From Geminicoccaceae bacterium (lineage in GTDB: Bacteria > Pseudomonadota > Alphaproteobacteria > Geminicoccales > Geminicoccaceae): a stretch of DNA of 64,000 nt. The notes under the pieces are model-generated. The model searched no databases. It had not been told where the DNA came from and saw only the letters and a list, made by a program, of their open reading frames with translations. The translations under genes and the position numbers were made by a program. The stretch is from contig AP024683.1 in assembly GCA_025999455.1 (NCBI GenBank), positions 627,501 to 691,500 of the forward strand, read 5' to 3'. Of this stretch, positions 38,590-46,528 are shown piece by piece. Within the stretch, counting starts at the first letter, position 1. Each line of letters begins with the position of its first letter.

Positions 38590-39948
38590 GTGGGCACGGT
38601 CGTTTCGATCGGGGGACGCCCCGCCAGCCGGAGGGTCGATCCGGAGCTCGCGGAGTTCGTCGTCGGCGCGGCCGCGGCCGATCGGTTGCAACCGCGTGCG
38701 CTCAGCCACGCCCTGCTGCTCGCCATCGTCGCCTTTTTCGTCGTGTTCCTGCTGTGGGCCAATTGGGCGCACGTCGACGAAGTGACGCGGGGCGAAGGTC
38801 GTGTAATTCCCTCACGACAAGTCCAGATCGTCCAAAATCTGGAGGGTGGTATACTCGCCGAGTTGTTCGTCAGGGAAGGGCAAGTCGTCGAGGAGGGACA
38901 AATTCTCCTCCGGATCGACAACATTCGAGCGGAAAGTGATTACAAAGAAAAGCGCGCCCGATATCTGGCTCTTCTCGCGGGTATCGCGCGACTCCAAGCC
39001 GAGATCGAGGATTCCAAGCTCGTCTTCCCGCCGGAGGTCTTGGCGGAGGCCCGCGAGGTCGCCGAAAAAGAAATGATGCTGTTCACGAGCCGGCAGGAAA
39101 ATCTCGACAAAGAAATTCAAATTCTCAGGACCCAGGCGCAGCAACGAGAGTTCGAACTGAAGGAGCTCGAGACCAAACTCGCGCAGTACGAACGTTCCCT
39201 CGAACTGGCGAGAGAGGAGTTGCGCCTGGCCGAACCAGCCGCCCGCCGGGGTGACGTCGCACAATCCGTGTTCATCAAGCTGCAGCGCGAGGTGAACGAT
39301 CTCCGTGGCGCCGTCGAGAGCACGCGCGCCTCGATCGTACGCGTGCGCGCAGCGATACGCGAGGCCAATCAGAAGGTCGAACGGGCCTATTCGAATTTCC
39401 GGTCGCAGGCTCAAGAGGAACTCACGCAAAAGGCCGCCGAACTGGCCGGGATCCGAGAGATCGTGCTGGCCGGAGCCGACCGCGTGCGGCGAACAGAAGT
39501 GCGTGCGCCGTTGCGGGGAACGATCAAGCAAATCAAGATCAACACGATCGGCGGGGTGGTCCAGCCCGGTCAGGACATCCTCGAAATCGTGCCCCTCGAG
39601 GATACGCTGCTTCTCGAGGCTCACATTCGACCTTCGGACATCGCGTTCATCCGCCCGGGTCTGCCTGCGACGATCAAAATCACCGCCTACGATTATTCGA
39701 TCTACGGTGGATTGAAAGGGGAAGTCGAAGATATCAGTGCGGATACGATCACCAACGAGCGCGGCGAGAGTTTCTATAGAGTGCGGGTGCGCACACACAA
39801 AAATCATCTCGGATCGGACGAGCATCCACTCGTGATCATACCCGGCATGACCGCCGAGATCGACGTACTGACCGGACGCAAGACGGTCCTGCATTACCTC
39901 ATGAAGCCCTTGATCAAAGCCAAAGATCGTGCGTTGAGGGAGCGCTGA
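38590..39948 (+). CDS. HlyD-family type I secretion adaptor
   Basis: This 452-residue membrane-fusion protein bridges the ABC exporter and the outer-membrane channel. It has a short cytoplasmic N-terminus, one membrane helix (LLLAIVAFFVVFLLWANWAHV), a lipoyl-like half (GRVIPSRQVQIVQNLEGGILAELFVREGQVVEEGQILLRID), a long coiled coil (~residues 110-290), and the C-terminal half with VRAPLRGTIKQIKINTIGGVVQPG. The GTG start lies two bases after the ABC stop. The subgroup is the one used for giant RTX adhesins and related substrates. Confidence 0.93.
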   Translation: MGTVVSIGGRPASRRVDPELAEFVVGAAAADRLQPRALSHALLLAIVAFFVVFLLWANWAHVDEVTRGEGRVIPSRQVQIVQNLEGGILAELFVREGQVVEEGQILLRIDNIRAESDYKEKRARYLALLAGIARLQAEIEDSKLVFPPEVLAEAREVAEKEMMLFTSRQENLDKEIQILRTQAQQREFELKELETKLAQYERSLELAREELRLAEPAARRGDVAQSVFIKLQREVNDLRGAVESTRASIVRVRAAIREANQKVERAYSNFRSQAQEELTQKAAELAGIREIVLAGADRVRRTEVRAPLRGTIKQIKINTIGGVVQPGQDILEIVPLEDTLLLEAHIRPSDIAFIRPGLPATIKITAYDYSIYGGLKGEVEDISADTITNERGESFYRVRVRTHKNHLGSDEHPLVIIPGMTAEIDVLTGRKTVLHYLMKPLIKAKDRALRER

Positions 39949-40447
39949 ACGCTCAAGCGCGGGCGCCGGCTCTGTTGGTCTCGTGGGCGCTGTCGCGAGA
40001 AAGTGTGAGGCTGCCGGCACGACACAAGTCCCGGGTCCGACCAGATCGGAGATCCAGCCGCATCAGGTGCGGACCGGGCGTGACGAACGGAGATCGCGAG
40101 CGGCGGCAGCCGAAGTCGCGGATTTACGAGGCAGGTGGAGCCTCACGCGACGGCGCTTCAGGATGACGGACCGAGGCGGTTCCTGATCGCCGCGGCCGTG
40201 TCGGTGCGCGTCGATCGGAAGCGGTGCGATGCAGCGAGAAGAGCCGAACGAGGAGAGCTGGCATCGGACGGTGTTACTCGTCGCAGAGTTCGTACCTGGC
40301 CCGGTAGTGTCGCAATCAGGGTTGAGCAATTCGGAAGTTCGCGGTCTCCGGCTCGCCGCCACCGCGGCATCGGGCGGTTCGTACGTTCCGCGAAAGCCTT
40401 GACGGTGGAGTTGCCGTGCCGGACGCGAAAGCGGCCACGCCAGTGGC
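39949..40447. other. Gene-free region between hlyD-like gene and livG
   Basis: About 500 bases separate two convergent genes. Short open frames exist on both strands, but they are Arg/Ser-rich and resemble nothing known to me. The hlyD stop codon sits in a small stem (GAGCG/CGCTC, 39940-39954). I see no RNA gene, repeat or secretion substrate here; the space may hold two terminators or a decayed gene. Confidence 0.35.
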
Positions 40448-41191
40448 TCAGAAATCCCCGAGATAGGCTTCCCGGACCGCGAGATCGGATCGGATCGTTT
40501 CGGGCGGGCCGCTCGCGATGCAGCGCCCGTACACGAGAACCGTGATGCGGTCGGCGATGCGGAAGACCGCCTGCATGTCGTGCTCGACGAGCAACATGCC
40601 GAGGGTGCCGCGCGTCGATCGGAGAACGTCGAGGAGCCGCTCGCTTTCGCCCGGTGCCACGCCGGCGAGAGGTTCGTCGAGAAGGAGGACTTTGGGTTCC
40701 TGGGCGAGGGCGAGCGCGAGCTCCAAGAGCCGCCGCTCTCCGTGCGAGAGGTCGGAGGCTCGTCGATCCTCTGCGTCACCGAGCGACAGCCGGGTGAGGA
40801 TCCGGCGGGCCCTGTCGTTCAGCTCGGCGTCGTCGGCAGCCTCGCGCAGCAGCCGGACGATGCCGCGTGATCGTGCTTGAACCGCGGTCGCGACGTTCTC
40901 GAGAACGGTGAAGCTCGAGATCACGCTCGAAACCTGGAAGGTTCGGCCGAGGCCGAGCCGGGCCCTCTTGTGGACCGGCAGGCGCGACACGTCACGACCA
41001 TCGAAGAGGATGCGGCCAGCATCGGGGCGAAGCTCGCCGGCGAGCAAGGCCAACAGCGTCGACTTGCCGGCCCCGTTGGGTCCGATCACGGCGTGGATCT
41101 CGCCGGCTCGGACTTCGATGTCGACATCGGCTGCAGCGACCACTGCGCCGAAACGTTTCCAAAGCCCTCGCGCGAGCAGGAGGGTGCTCAC
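40448..41191 (-). CDS. livG: Branched-chain-type ABC transporter ATPase LivG
   Basis: This 247-residue ATPase is one of the two nucleotide-binding subunits of a LIV-type importer. Walker A GPNGAGKST, LivG-typical RLGLGRTFQVSSVISSFTVLENV, signature LSHGERRLLELALALAQEP, Walker B VLLLDEPLAGVAP and switch His LLVEHDMQAVF are visible. The start overlaps the livM stop by four bases (ATGA). Its partner ATPase LivF lies 4.4 kb away at 45625, past livM, livH, the binding protein and an opposing CoA-transferase gene. Confidence 0.93.
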   Translation of the reverse strand: MSTLLLARGLWKRFGAVVAAADVDIEVRAGEIHAVIGPNGAGKSTLLALLAGELRPDAGRILFDGRDVSRLPVHKRARLGLGRTFQVSSVISSFTVLENVATAVQARSRGIVRLLREAADDAELNDRARRILTRLSLGDAEDRRASDLSHGERRLLELALALAQEPKVLLLDEPLAGVAPGESERLLDVLRSTRGTLGMLLVEHDMQAVFRIADRITVLVYGRCIASGPPETIRSDLAVREAYLGDF

Positions 41192-42150
41192 GGCTGCGGC
41201 TTGCGCCGGACCGAGCGAAGAAGCGCCGCTCCCCGCTCACTCAAAACCGCGACGATCAAAAATGGGCCGAAAATCAAAGCCCAATGTGTCGTGAAACGAG
41301 ACAATGCCTCCTCGATGACGACGAACAAAAAGGCTCCGAAAATAGCTCCGTGTAGGCTGCCGAGCCCGCCCAGTACGACCATGGCGAGGAGCTCCCCGGA
41401 ACGATGCCATGACATGTAGGCGGGGGCCACGTATTCGGTGAGGTTGGCGAGAAGGGCTCCGGCCAAGCCCGTGAGGCCGCCGGCGAGTACGAAGGCCGCG
41501 AGCCGATAGTGTTGCACCGCGAACCCCAGGGCCAGCATCCGGCGCTCGTTTTCCTTGGCGCCGCGTAGGACGCGACCGAAGCGAGCCCGCCGCAGATGCA
41601 CGAGAGCGAGATGAGCCGAAAGAAGAAACGCGAAGGACAGCCACGCGAGCGTTTCCGGGTCCGACAAGGAAATCCCGCCCGGTAACTGGGCCGATGACCA
41701 AATCGTCATGCCGTCGTTGCCGCCGTAGCGCGTGAGCGAGTTCGCGACGAAATAGAGCATCTGGGCGAAGGCCAATGTGATCATGATGAAATGTACGCCC
41801 CGTGTGCGCAGGCTCGGCACGCCCACGAGGAGCGCGACGAAACCGGCCGCCGCCATGGCCACGACCCACTGGATCGGCGCGCTGTCGACGCCGTGCTCGG
41901 CGAGGATCGCGACCGCGTAGGCGCCGACGCCCAGGAACGCCGCCTGACCGAGGCTCACGAGGCCCGCAACACCGACGAGGAGATCGAGGGCGAGTGCTGC
42001 GAGAGCCAAAATCGCGGCACGTGTGACGAGTTTGAGGTAAAACGTCTGCTCGAAGAATCCGAACAGGACCAAGAGCAGCGCCATCACGACGAACAAGAAG
42101 GGCGCCGGCCCGAACGATATCCGGCGGGGCGGGTGCGATCGGTAACTCAA
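41188..42150 (-). CDS. livM: Branched-chain-type ABC transporter permease LivM
   Basis: This 320-residue inner-membrane permease has about nine hydrophobic segments. It carries the LivM core ALALDLLVGVAGLVSLGQAAFLGVGAYAVAIL and the loop GRVLRGAKENERRMLALGFAVQHYRLAAFVLAGGLTGLAGAL. It forms the channel with LivH. It overlaps livH (upstream) and livG (downstream) by four bases each, so the three are translationally coupled. The substrate class is uncertain: LIV-type importers also carry amides, urea and aromatic acids. Confidence 0.92.
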   Translation of the reverse strand: MSYRSHPPRRISFGPAPFLFVVMALLLVLFGFFEQTFYLKLVTRAAILALAALALDLLVGVAGLVSLGQAAFLGVGAYAVAILAEHGVDSAPIQWVVAMAAAGFVALLVGVPSLRTRGVHFIMITLAFAQMLYFVANSLTRYGGNDGMTIWSSAQLPGGISLSDPETLAWLSFAFLLSAHLALVHLRRARFGRVLRGAKENERRMLALGFAVQHYRLAAFVLAGGLTGLAGALLANLTEYVAPAYMSWHRSGELLAMVVLGGLGSLHGAIFGAFLFVVIEEALSRFTTHWALIFGPFLIVAVLSERGAALLRSVRRKPQP

Positions 42151-43076
42151 GAGTGGGAGCGACCCACGGGAAAGAGCCCTCGGGGCTTCACGAGGAGAAC
42201 CGCGGCCATCACGACGTAAACGAGCATCGAAGCGACAGCTGGACCGAACTCCGCCGCCGCCGCCGGAGGCAGGGCCAGACGCGCGAGATCGCTCAGGAAC
42301 GACCGGCCGAGGGTGTCCGTGAGACCCACGAGCAGCGAGCCGACCAGCGCGCCGCGGACCGATCCCGTCCCGCCGGTCACGATGACGACGAAAGCCAGGA
42401 TCAAGACGTGATCACCCATGCCCGGCTGGATCGCGACGATCGGTCCCGCCATGGCTCCCGCGAAGCCTGCGAGAGCGGCGCCCAGGCCGAGCGTCACGAG
42501 AAGAAGGCGGCGGACGTCGATGCCCAGCATCTCGAGCATCGACGCGTTCGTGGCAGCCGCACGGACGAGCATGCCGAACTTCGTGCGGCCCAGGAGCCAC
42601 GCCAGGGCAACGGCCGTCGACGCGCCTGCCAAGATGATGGCGAGCCGCCACGCCGGATAAGTGACGCCGGCGGGAAGAGCGAGGCTCCAATCCAGAGCAG
42701 CCGGCAACGGGAACGGCTGTGCCGCGGCGCCGAACACGGCGCGCGCGAGCTCGTTCATGAAAAGTAAGACGCCGAAGGTCGCGAGCACTTGGTCGAGATG
42801 ATCGCGATCGTAAAGCCAGCGGAGAACCAACCGATCGAGCAAGATCCCGACGACGAACGCCACCGTGGGTGCGGCGATCAAGGCTGCGAGCAACGAGCCG
42901 CTCGTCACCATGGTCAAGGCGCCGACATAGGCCCCCACCATGAAAAGTGCGCCGTGGGCCAGATTGATGACGTCCAGGATACCGAAAACCAACGTCAGGC
43001 CGGACGCTACGAGAAAGAGCAAGATGCCGACCTGCAGGCCATTGAGAACCTGGACGAGGAAAAACCCCGCATCCAA
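42147..43076 (-). CDS. livH: Branched-chain-type ABC transporter permease LivH
   Basis: This 309-residue permease, partner of LivM, has about eight membrane segments. FLVQVLNGLQVGILLFLVASGLTLVFGILDVINLAHGALFMVGAYV at the N-terminus is the classic LivH signature, and GIDVRRLLLVTLGLGAALAGFAGAMAGP contains the coupling loop. It overlaps livM by four bases. The binding protein gene ends 21 bases upstream, in the order livK-livH-livM-livG. Confidence 0.93.
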   Translation of the reverse strand: MDAGFFLVQVLNGLQVGILLFLVASGLTLVFGILDVINLAHGALFMVGAYVGALTMVTSGSLLAALIAAPTVAFVVGILLDRLVLRWLYDRDHLDQVLATFGVLLFMNELARAVFGAAAQPFPLPAALDWSLALPAGVTYPAWRLAIILAGASTAVALAWLLGRTKFGMLVRAAATNASMLEMLGIDVRRLLLVTLGLGAALAGFAGAMAGPIVAIQPGMGDHVLILAFVVIVTGGTGSVRGALVGSLLVGLTDTLGRSFLSDLARLALPPAAAAEFGPAVASMLVYVVMAAVLLVKPRGLFPVGRSHS

Positions 43077-43097
43077 CGTCGGGACTTCCCGAGCCTG

Positions 43098-44261
43098 TCA
43101 CCAGCGCATCGGGCAGTCTTTGGCGTTCTCGTCGGCGTAGTTCGGGAAAACCAGCTCTTTGTGCACCATCGCGCGCGTGCCGTCGGCCAACTTACCCGGC
43201 GTCACCAGATAGAAGTCGCTGATCGGAAAATGGTTCGTGTTGAGCTTCCAGCTTCCTCGGACCGACGGGAAATTCACTTTCCGCAGCGCATCGCGGAGTG
43301 CCGTCTTGTCGTCGAGCCGACCACCGGCGGCCTTGATGCCCGCGTCGAGGAAAAGGGCGGCGTCGTACGCTTGGGCGGCGAAATAGGAGGGGACGTACCC
43401 GTAGCGGGCACGAAACGCGGCAACGAACCGCTGATTGGCCGGGTTCGGTAGATCGGCCGCCCATTGCGAAGCCGAGATCATGCCGTCGGCCACCTCACCG
43501 ACCGCCGGCAGCGAGGTGTCGTCCACGGTGAACGCGGAAAGGAAGGGGATCCGTTTGTTGAGACCGGCCTGGGCATATTGCTTGATCAAGGCGATGCCGG
43601 AGCCGCCCGGCATGAAAGCGTACACGGCCTCGGGCTTCAGCGACTGGATCTTGGCGAGCTCCGCGGAAAAGTCGACCGACCCGAGCGGTGTGTAAATCTC
43701 GTCGACGATCGTACCCTTGTAATAACGCTTGAAACCGTTCAAAGCGTCTTTGCCGGCTTGATAATTCGGCGCCAACAACAACACGTTGCGGAAGCCCTTG
43801 TCCTGCGCATATTTGCCGACCACGCCGTGGGTCTGGTCGTTCTGCCACGAGGTCGAGAAAAACCGTTCCGAGCAGAGCTGGCCGGCGATCGGAGACGGGC
43901 CGGCATTCGCAGAGATCAAAAAGGCGCCGGATTCGATCACCGGTTTGTAAATGGCCATGAGAACATTCGAAAAGACGACGCCGACGACAAAATGAACCTT
44001 GTCCCGTGTCAAAAGTTTGTCGACCTCTTGGCGCGCGATGTCAGGCTTCAATTGATCGTCACTGACGATGACGCGCGTTTCCAGGCCACCGACCTTCCCG
44101 CCTACGTGCTCGACGCCCAAGAGAAAACCGTCGCGCAGATGCTGGCCGAGATTGGCGCCCGGGCCGGTGAACGTCGCCATGAAGCCGATTCGCAGCTCGT
44201 CGGCCTGCGCGATGGAGAGCGACAGGGTGGCGGCAATAATGGAAGCAGCGGTGACGCGCAC
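43098..44261 (-). CDS. LIV-type ABC transporter substrate-binding protein
   Basis: This 387-residue periplasmic binding protein (type I fold, Peripla_BP_6) has signal peptide MRVTAASIIAATLSLSIAQA. Family blocks include ELRIGFMATFTGPGANLGQHLRDGFLLGVEHVGGKVGG, LLTRDKVHFVVGVVFSNVLMAI and YFAAQAYDAALFLDAGIKAAGG. The GTG start at 44261 has GGGAGGGA upstream. In this window it serves the LivHMGF transporter. Its ligand cannot be read from sequence; many relatives bind aromatic or short organic acids instead of leucine. Confidence 0.9.
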   Translation of the reverse strand: MRVTAASIIAATLSLSIAQADELRIGFMATFTGPGANLGQHLRDGFLLGVEHVGGKVGGLETRVIVSDDQLKPDIARQEVDKLLTRDKVHFVVGVVFSNVLMAIYKPVIESGAFLISANAGPSPIAGQLCSERFFSTSWQNDQTHGVVGKYAQDKGFRNVLLLAPNYQAGKDALNGFKRYYKGTIVDEIYTPLGSVDFSAELAKIQSLKPEAVYAFMPGGSGIALIKQYAQAGLNKRIPFLSAFTVDDTSLPAVGEVADGMISASQWAADLPNPANQRFVAAFRARYGYVPSYFAAQAYDAALFLDAGIKAAGGRLDDKTALRDALRKVNFPSVRGSWKLNTNHFPISDFYLVTPGKLADGTRAMVHKELVFPNYADENAKDCPMRW

Positions 44262-44413
44262 GATCGTCCCTCCCTATCTCGCGCCCGAGGCTCACTACGG
44301 GGAGCTTGCCAGACGCCGCGTCGAGGCTCCAGCCCCTGCTTGGCAGCCTCGTCGCTCGCCGCCTAGATGGACCCGACGGCGACGTTTCGCCGAACCCTCG
44401 TCGAAGGTTTCTC

Positions 44414-45640
44414 ATGGCCGACGCTCGCGATCGCCCGGGATCGGGTATGCTCACCGGGATCAAGGTCATCGACTTGACCCGGGTTCTGGGAGGGCCGTTC
44501 TGTACGCAGATTCTCGCCGATCACGGCGCCGACGTGATTAAGGTCGAACCGCCGCAAGGCGACGAGGTCCGTGATTGGGGCCCGCCCTTCCTCGACGGCG
44601 ACGCGTCCTACTTTCTGGGCATCAACCGAAACAAGCGGTCGATCGGGCTCGATCTCACCAAGTCCGCGGGGCGAGAGCTGTTGCTGGCCCTTCTCGAGGG
44701 CGCGGACGTGCTCGTCGAGAACTTGAAGCCCGGCACGCTCGAAGGTTGGGGGATCGGCCGATCGGTCCTGGCGGAGCGGTTCCCGCGGCTCGTGCACTGC
44801 AGCATCACGGGCTTCGGGCCCGACGGGCCGCTCGGCGGTCGGCCCGGCTACGATGCCGTCATCCAGGGCCTGGTCGGCATGTTCTCGGTGAACGGCACGC
44901 CCGATTCCGGGCCCGTCCGCATCGGCATTCCCCTCGTGGACATCGGCACCGGCCTTTATGCGGCGATCGCCATCTTGATGGCGTTGATCGAACGGCAACG
45001 GTCCGGCCGTGGCCAGCATCTCGACGTCAGTCTGTTCGATTGCGGCCACGCGATGATGCACCCCCACGCGGCGAACTTCTTCTTGTCCGGGAAGGAGCCC
45101 GAACTCACCGGGAGCGCGCACCCCAACATCAGCCCCTACGACACCTTCCGGACCGCGACGGTTCCGCTGTTCCTGGCCGTCGGCAACGAGCGCGCGTTCC
45201 GGCGCCTGTGCGAGATCATCGGCGCCCCCGAGCTCGCCGACGACCCACGTTTCGGCTCGAATGCCGATCGCGTCGTAAATCGGGCGGCGCTCAAGGACGC
45301 GCTCGAGCGCGTCCTCGCCCGGCACGACGGCAGCGAGCTTTGGCGCACGCTGATCGATGCGGGTGTACCGGCCGGGCCGATCTTCGGGCTGCGCGCCGCG
45401 ACAACCCATCCCCACACGGTTCATCGGGGCATGATCGTCGAGGTCGGCGAGTACCGAGCGATGGCGACGCCCATCAAGCCGGAGCGGAGCCGGCCGGTCC
45501 TCCGCAACGCTCCGCCGCGGTTCGCCGAGCATACCGACGAGGTGCTGAGGGACGAGCGGATTTCGCCGAATCTTCAGCGCCGTGCCGAGGAGAGTGACGC
45601 GCTTCCGCGGACCCGGCGCCGGGGTCAGACGCCGAGATAA
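44414..45640 (+). CDS. Class III (CaiB/BaiF) CoA-transferase
   Basis: This 408-residue family III CoA-transferase moves CoA between carboxylic acids through an aspartyl-CoA intermediate. Visible blocks are IKVIDLTRVLGGPFCTQILADHGADVIKVEPPQGDEVRDWGPPF, NRNKRSIGLDLTKSAGRELLLALLEGADVLVENLKPGT, and FGPDGPLGGRPGYDAVIQG, in which the Asp of GYD is the catalytic residue. GAAGG precedes ATG 44414. It lies in opposite orientation between the binding protein gene and livF of an importer and overlaps the livF 3' end by 16 bases, which hints that the transporter brings in its acid substrate. Confidence 0.92.
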   Translation: MADARDRPGSGMLTGIKVIDLTRVLGGPFCTQILADHGADVIKVEPPQGDEVRDWGPPFLDGDASYFLGINRNKRSIGLDLTKSAGRELLLALLEGADVLVENLKPGTLEGWGIGRSVLAERFPRLVHCSITGFGPDGPLGGRPGYDAVIQGLVGMFSVNGTPDSGPVRIGIPLVDIGTGLYAAIAILMALIERQRSGRGQHLDVSLFDCGHAMMHPHAANFFLSGKEPELTGSAHPNISPYDTFRTATVPLFLAVGNERAFRRLCEIIGAPELADDPRFGSNADRVVNRAALKDALERVLARHDGSELWRTLIDAGVPAGPIFGLRAATTHPHTVHRGMIVEVGEYRAMATPIKPERSRPVLRNAPPRFAEHTDEVLRDERISPNLQRRAEESDALPRTRRRGQTPR

Positions 45641-46365
45641 CGGTCCACGACGTCGCGCGCGGCCAGCAGCGCCTCCGGTCGCCCTTCCCAGACGAGCCGG
45701 CCTTTTTCGAGGACGCAGAAACGGTCGGCGACCTGCGCGAGGGCAGCCACGTTCTTGTCGACCACGAGGATCGAGTGTCCGTCCTTTTTGAGCTGGCCCA
45801 GAACGTTCCAAATTTCCCGACGAACGAGAGGTGCGAGACCCTCGGTCGCCTCGTCGAGCAACAAAAGACGGGGATTCGTCATGAGCGCTCGGCCGATCGC
45901 GAGCATTTGTTGTTCGCCACCGGACAGCCGATGGGCCAATTGATCGGCACGCTCGGCGAGACGGGGGAACAGATCGAACACGGCTTCGACTGTCCAGCCG
46001 GGCCGATCGCCGCGGGGGACACGCGCCACGGCCAGAAGATTTTCCCGGACCGTCAGGTTGGCGAAAACCTGCCGGCCCTCGGGCACGAGGCCGATCCCGA
46101 GACGGGCGATCCGGAACGGCGGGAGCTCGTTCAGCCGCCGGCCCGCGAACGAAATCGAACCCGTCTCCGGCCGAATTCGGCCCATGATCGTCAAGAGCGT
46201 CGTGGTCTTGCCCATGCCGTTGCGGCCGAGCAGGGCGACCACCTCGCCGTCGCCCACGGTCAAATCGAGATCGTAGAGGACGCGGCCGGTCGGGTAGCCG
46301 GCGGAGACGGCTCGGAGCTCGAGGAGCGGTTCGAACGATTGGTCGGGGCGGCGTGATTCGAACAC
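45625..46365 (-). CDS. livF: Branched-chain-type ABC transporter ATPase LivF (start inside tRNA-Pro)
   Basis: This second LIV-type ATPase has Walker A GRNGMGKTT, LivF-typical GLVPEGRQVFANLTVRENL, signature LSGGEQQMLAIGRAL, Walker B LLLLDEATEGLAP and VDKNVAALAQVAD. Family homology begins at LLELRAVSAGY, but no ATG, GTG or TTG occurs in frame between that point and the end of the adjacent tRNA gene. The nearest candidates lie within the tRNA: GTG at 46365 (used here, 246 residues) or TTG in the anticodon loop. A rare start codon or a sequence error at the CTC codons remains possible. Confidence 0.8.
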   Translation of the reverse strand: MFESRRPDQSFEPLLELRAVSAGYPTGRVLYDLDLTVGDGEVVALLGRNGMGKTTTLLTIMGRIRPETGSISFAGRRLNELPPFRIARLGIGLVPEGRQVFANLTVRENLLAVARVPRGDRPGWTVEAVFDLFPRLAERADQLAHRLSGGEQQMLAIGRALMTNPRLLLLDEATEGLAPLVRREIWNVLGQLKKDGHSILVVDKNVAALAQVADRFCVLEKGRLVWEGRPEALLAARDVVDRYLGV

Positions 46366-46416
46366 GCGACATCCAGCTCCCAAAGCTGGCGCTCTACCAG
46401 GCTGAGCTACGCCCCG
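46340..46416 (-). tRNA. tRNA-Pro (anticodon UGG), CCA encoded
   Basis: The minus strand folds as a complete cloverleaf. Acceptor CGGGGCG/CGCCCCG is followed by discriminator A and an encoded CCA. The D-arm is GCTC...GAGC, the anticodon stem CCAGC/GCTGG encloses loop TTTGGGA with anticodon TGG, and the T-arm GCGTG-TTCGAAT-CACGC completes it. Length is 77 bases. The livF coding region begins immediately downstream on the same strand, so processing of the tRNA 3' end would cut the livF transcript. Confidence 0.97.
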
Positions 46417-46425
46417 CCCCACGAC

Positions 46426-46454
46426 GCTCTAGGCGATCGCCCGCCCTTCGGCAA
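46426..46454 (-). promoter_or_regulatory. Candidate sigma-70 promoter of tRNA-Pro/livF
   Basis: TTGCCG (-35) and TAGAGC (-10) are separated by exactly 17 bases and lie about 10 bases before the tRNA 5' end. Matches are 4/6 and 3/6 to consensus. Position is the main support. Confidence 0.4.
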
Positions 46455-46528
46455 CGCGTTCGCCGCACGCGCCGGCGGGACGCGGCGGCCGCGCTTGACA
46501 AGTCCTGCCCCCGTCGCTCGATCGGGGC

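Noticed and set aside
40063-40779. A 238-codon minus-strand frame overlapping livG's end and the empty region
   Set aside because: Ser/Arg/Pro-rich, no homology, and out of frame with the clear LivG gene it overlaps.
46366-46422. LivF N-terminal sequence read from an ATG upstream of the tRNA (MGRGVAQPGRAPALG...)
   Set aside because: This is the well-known translation artefact of a tRNA gene; it is not protein sequence.
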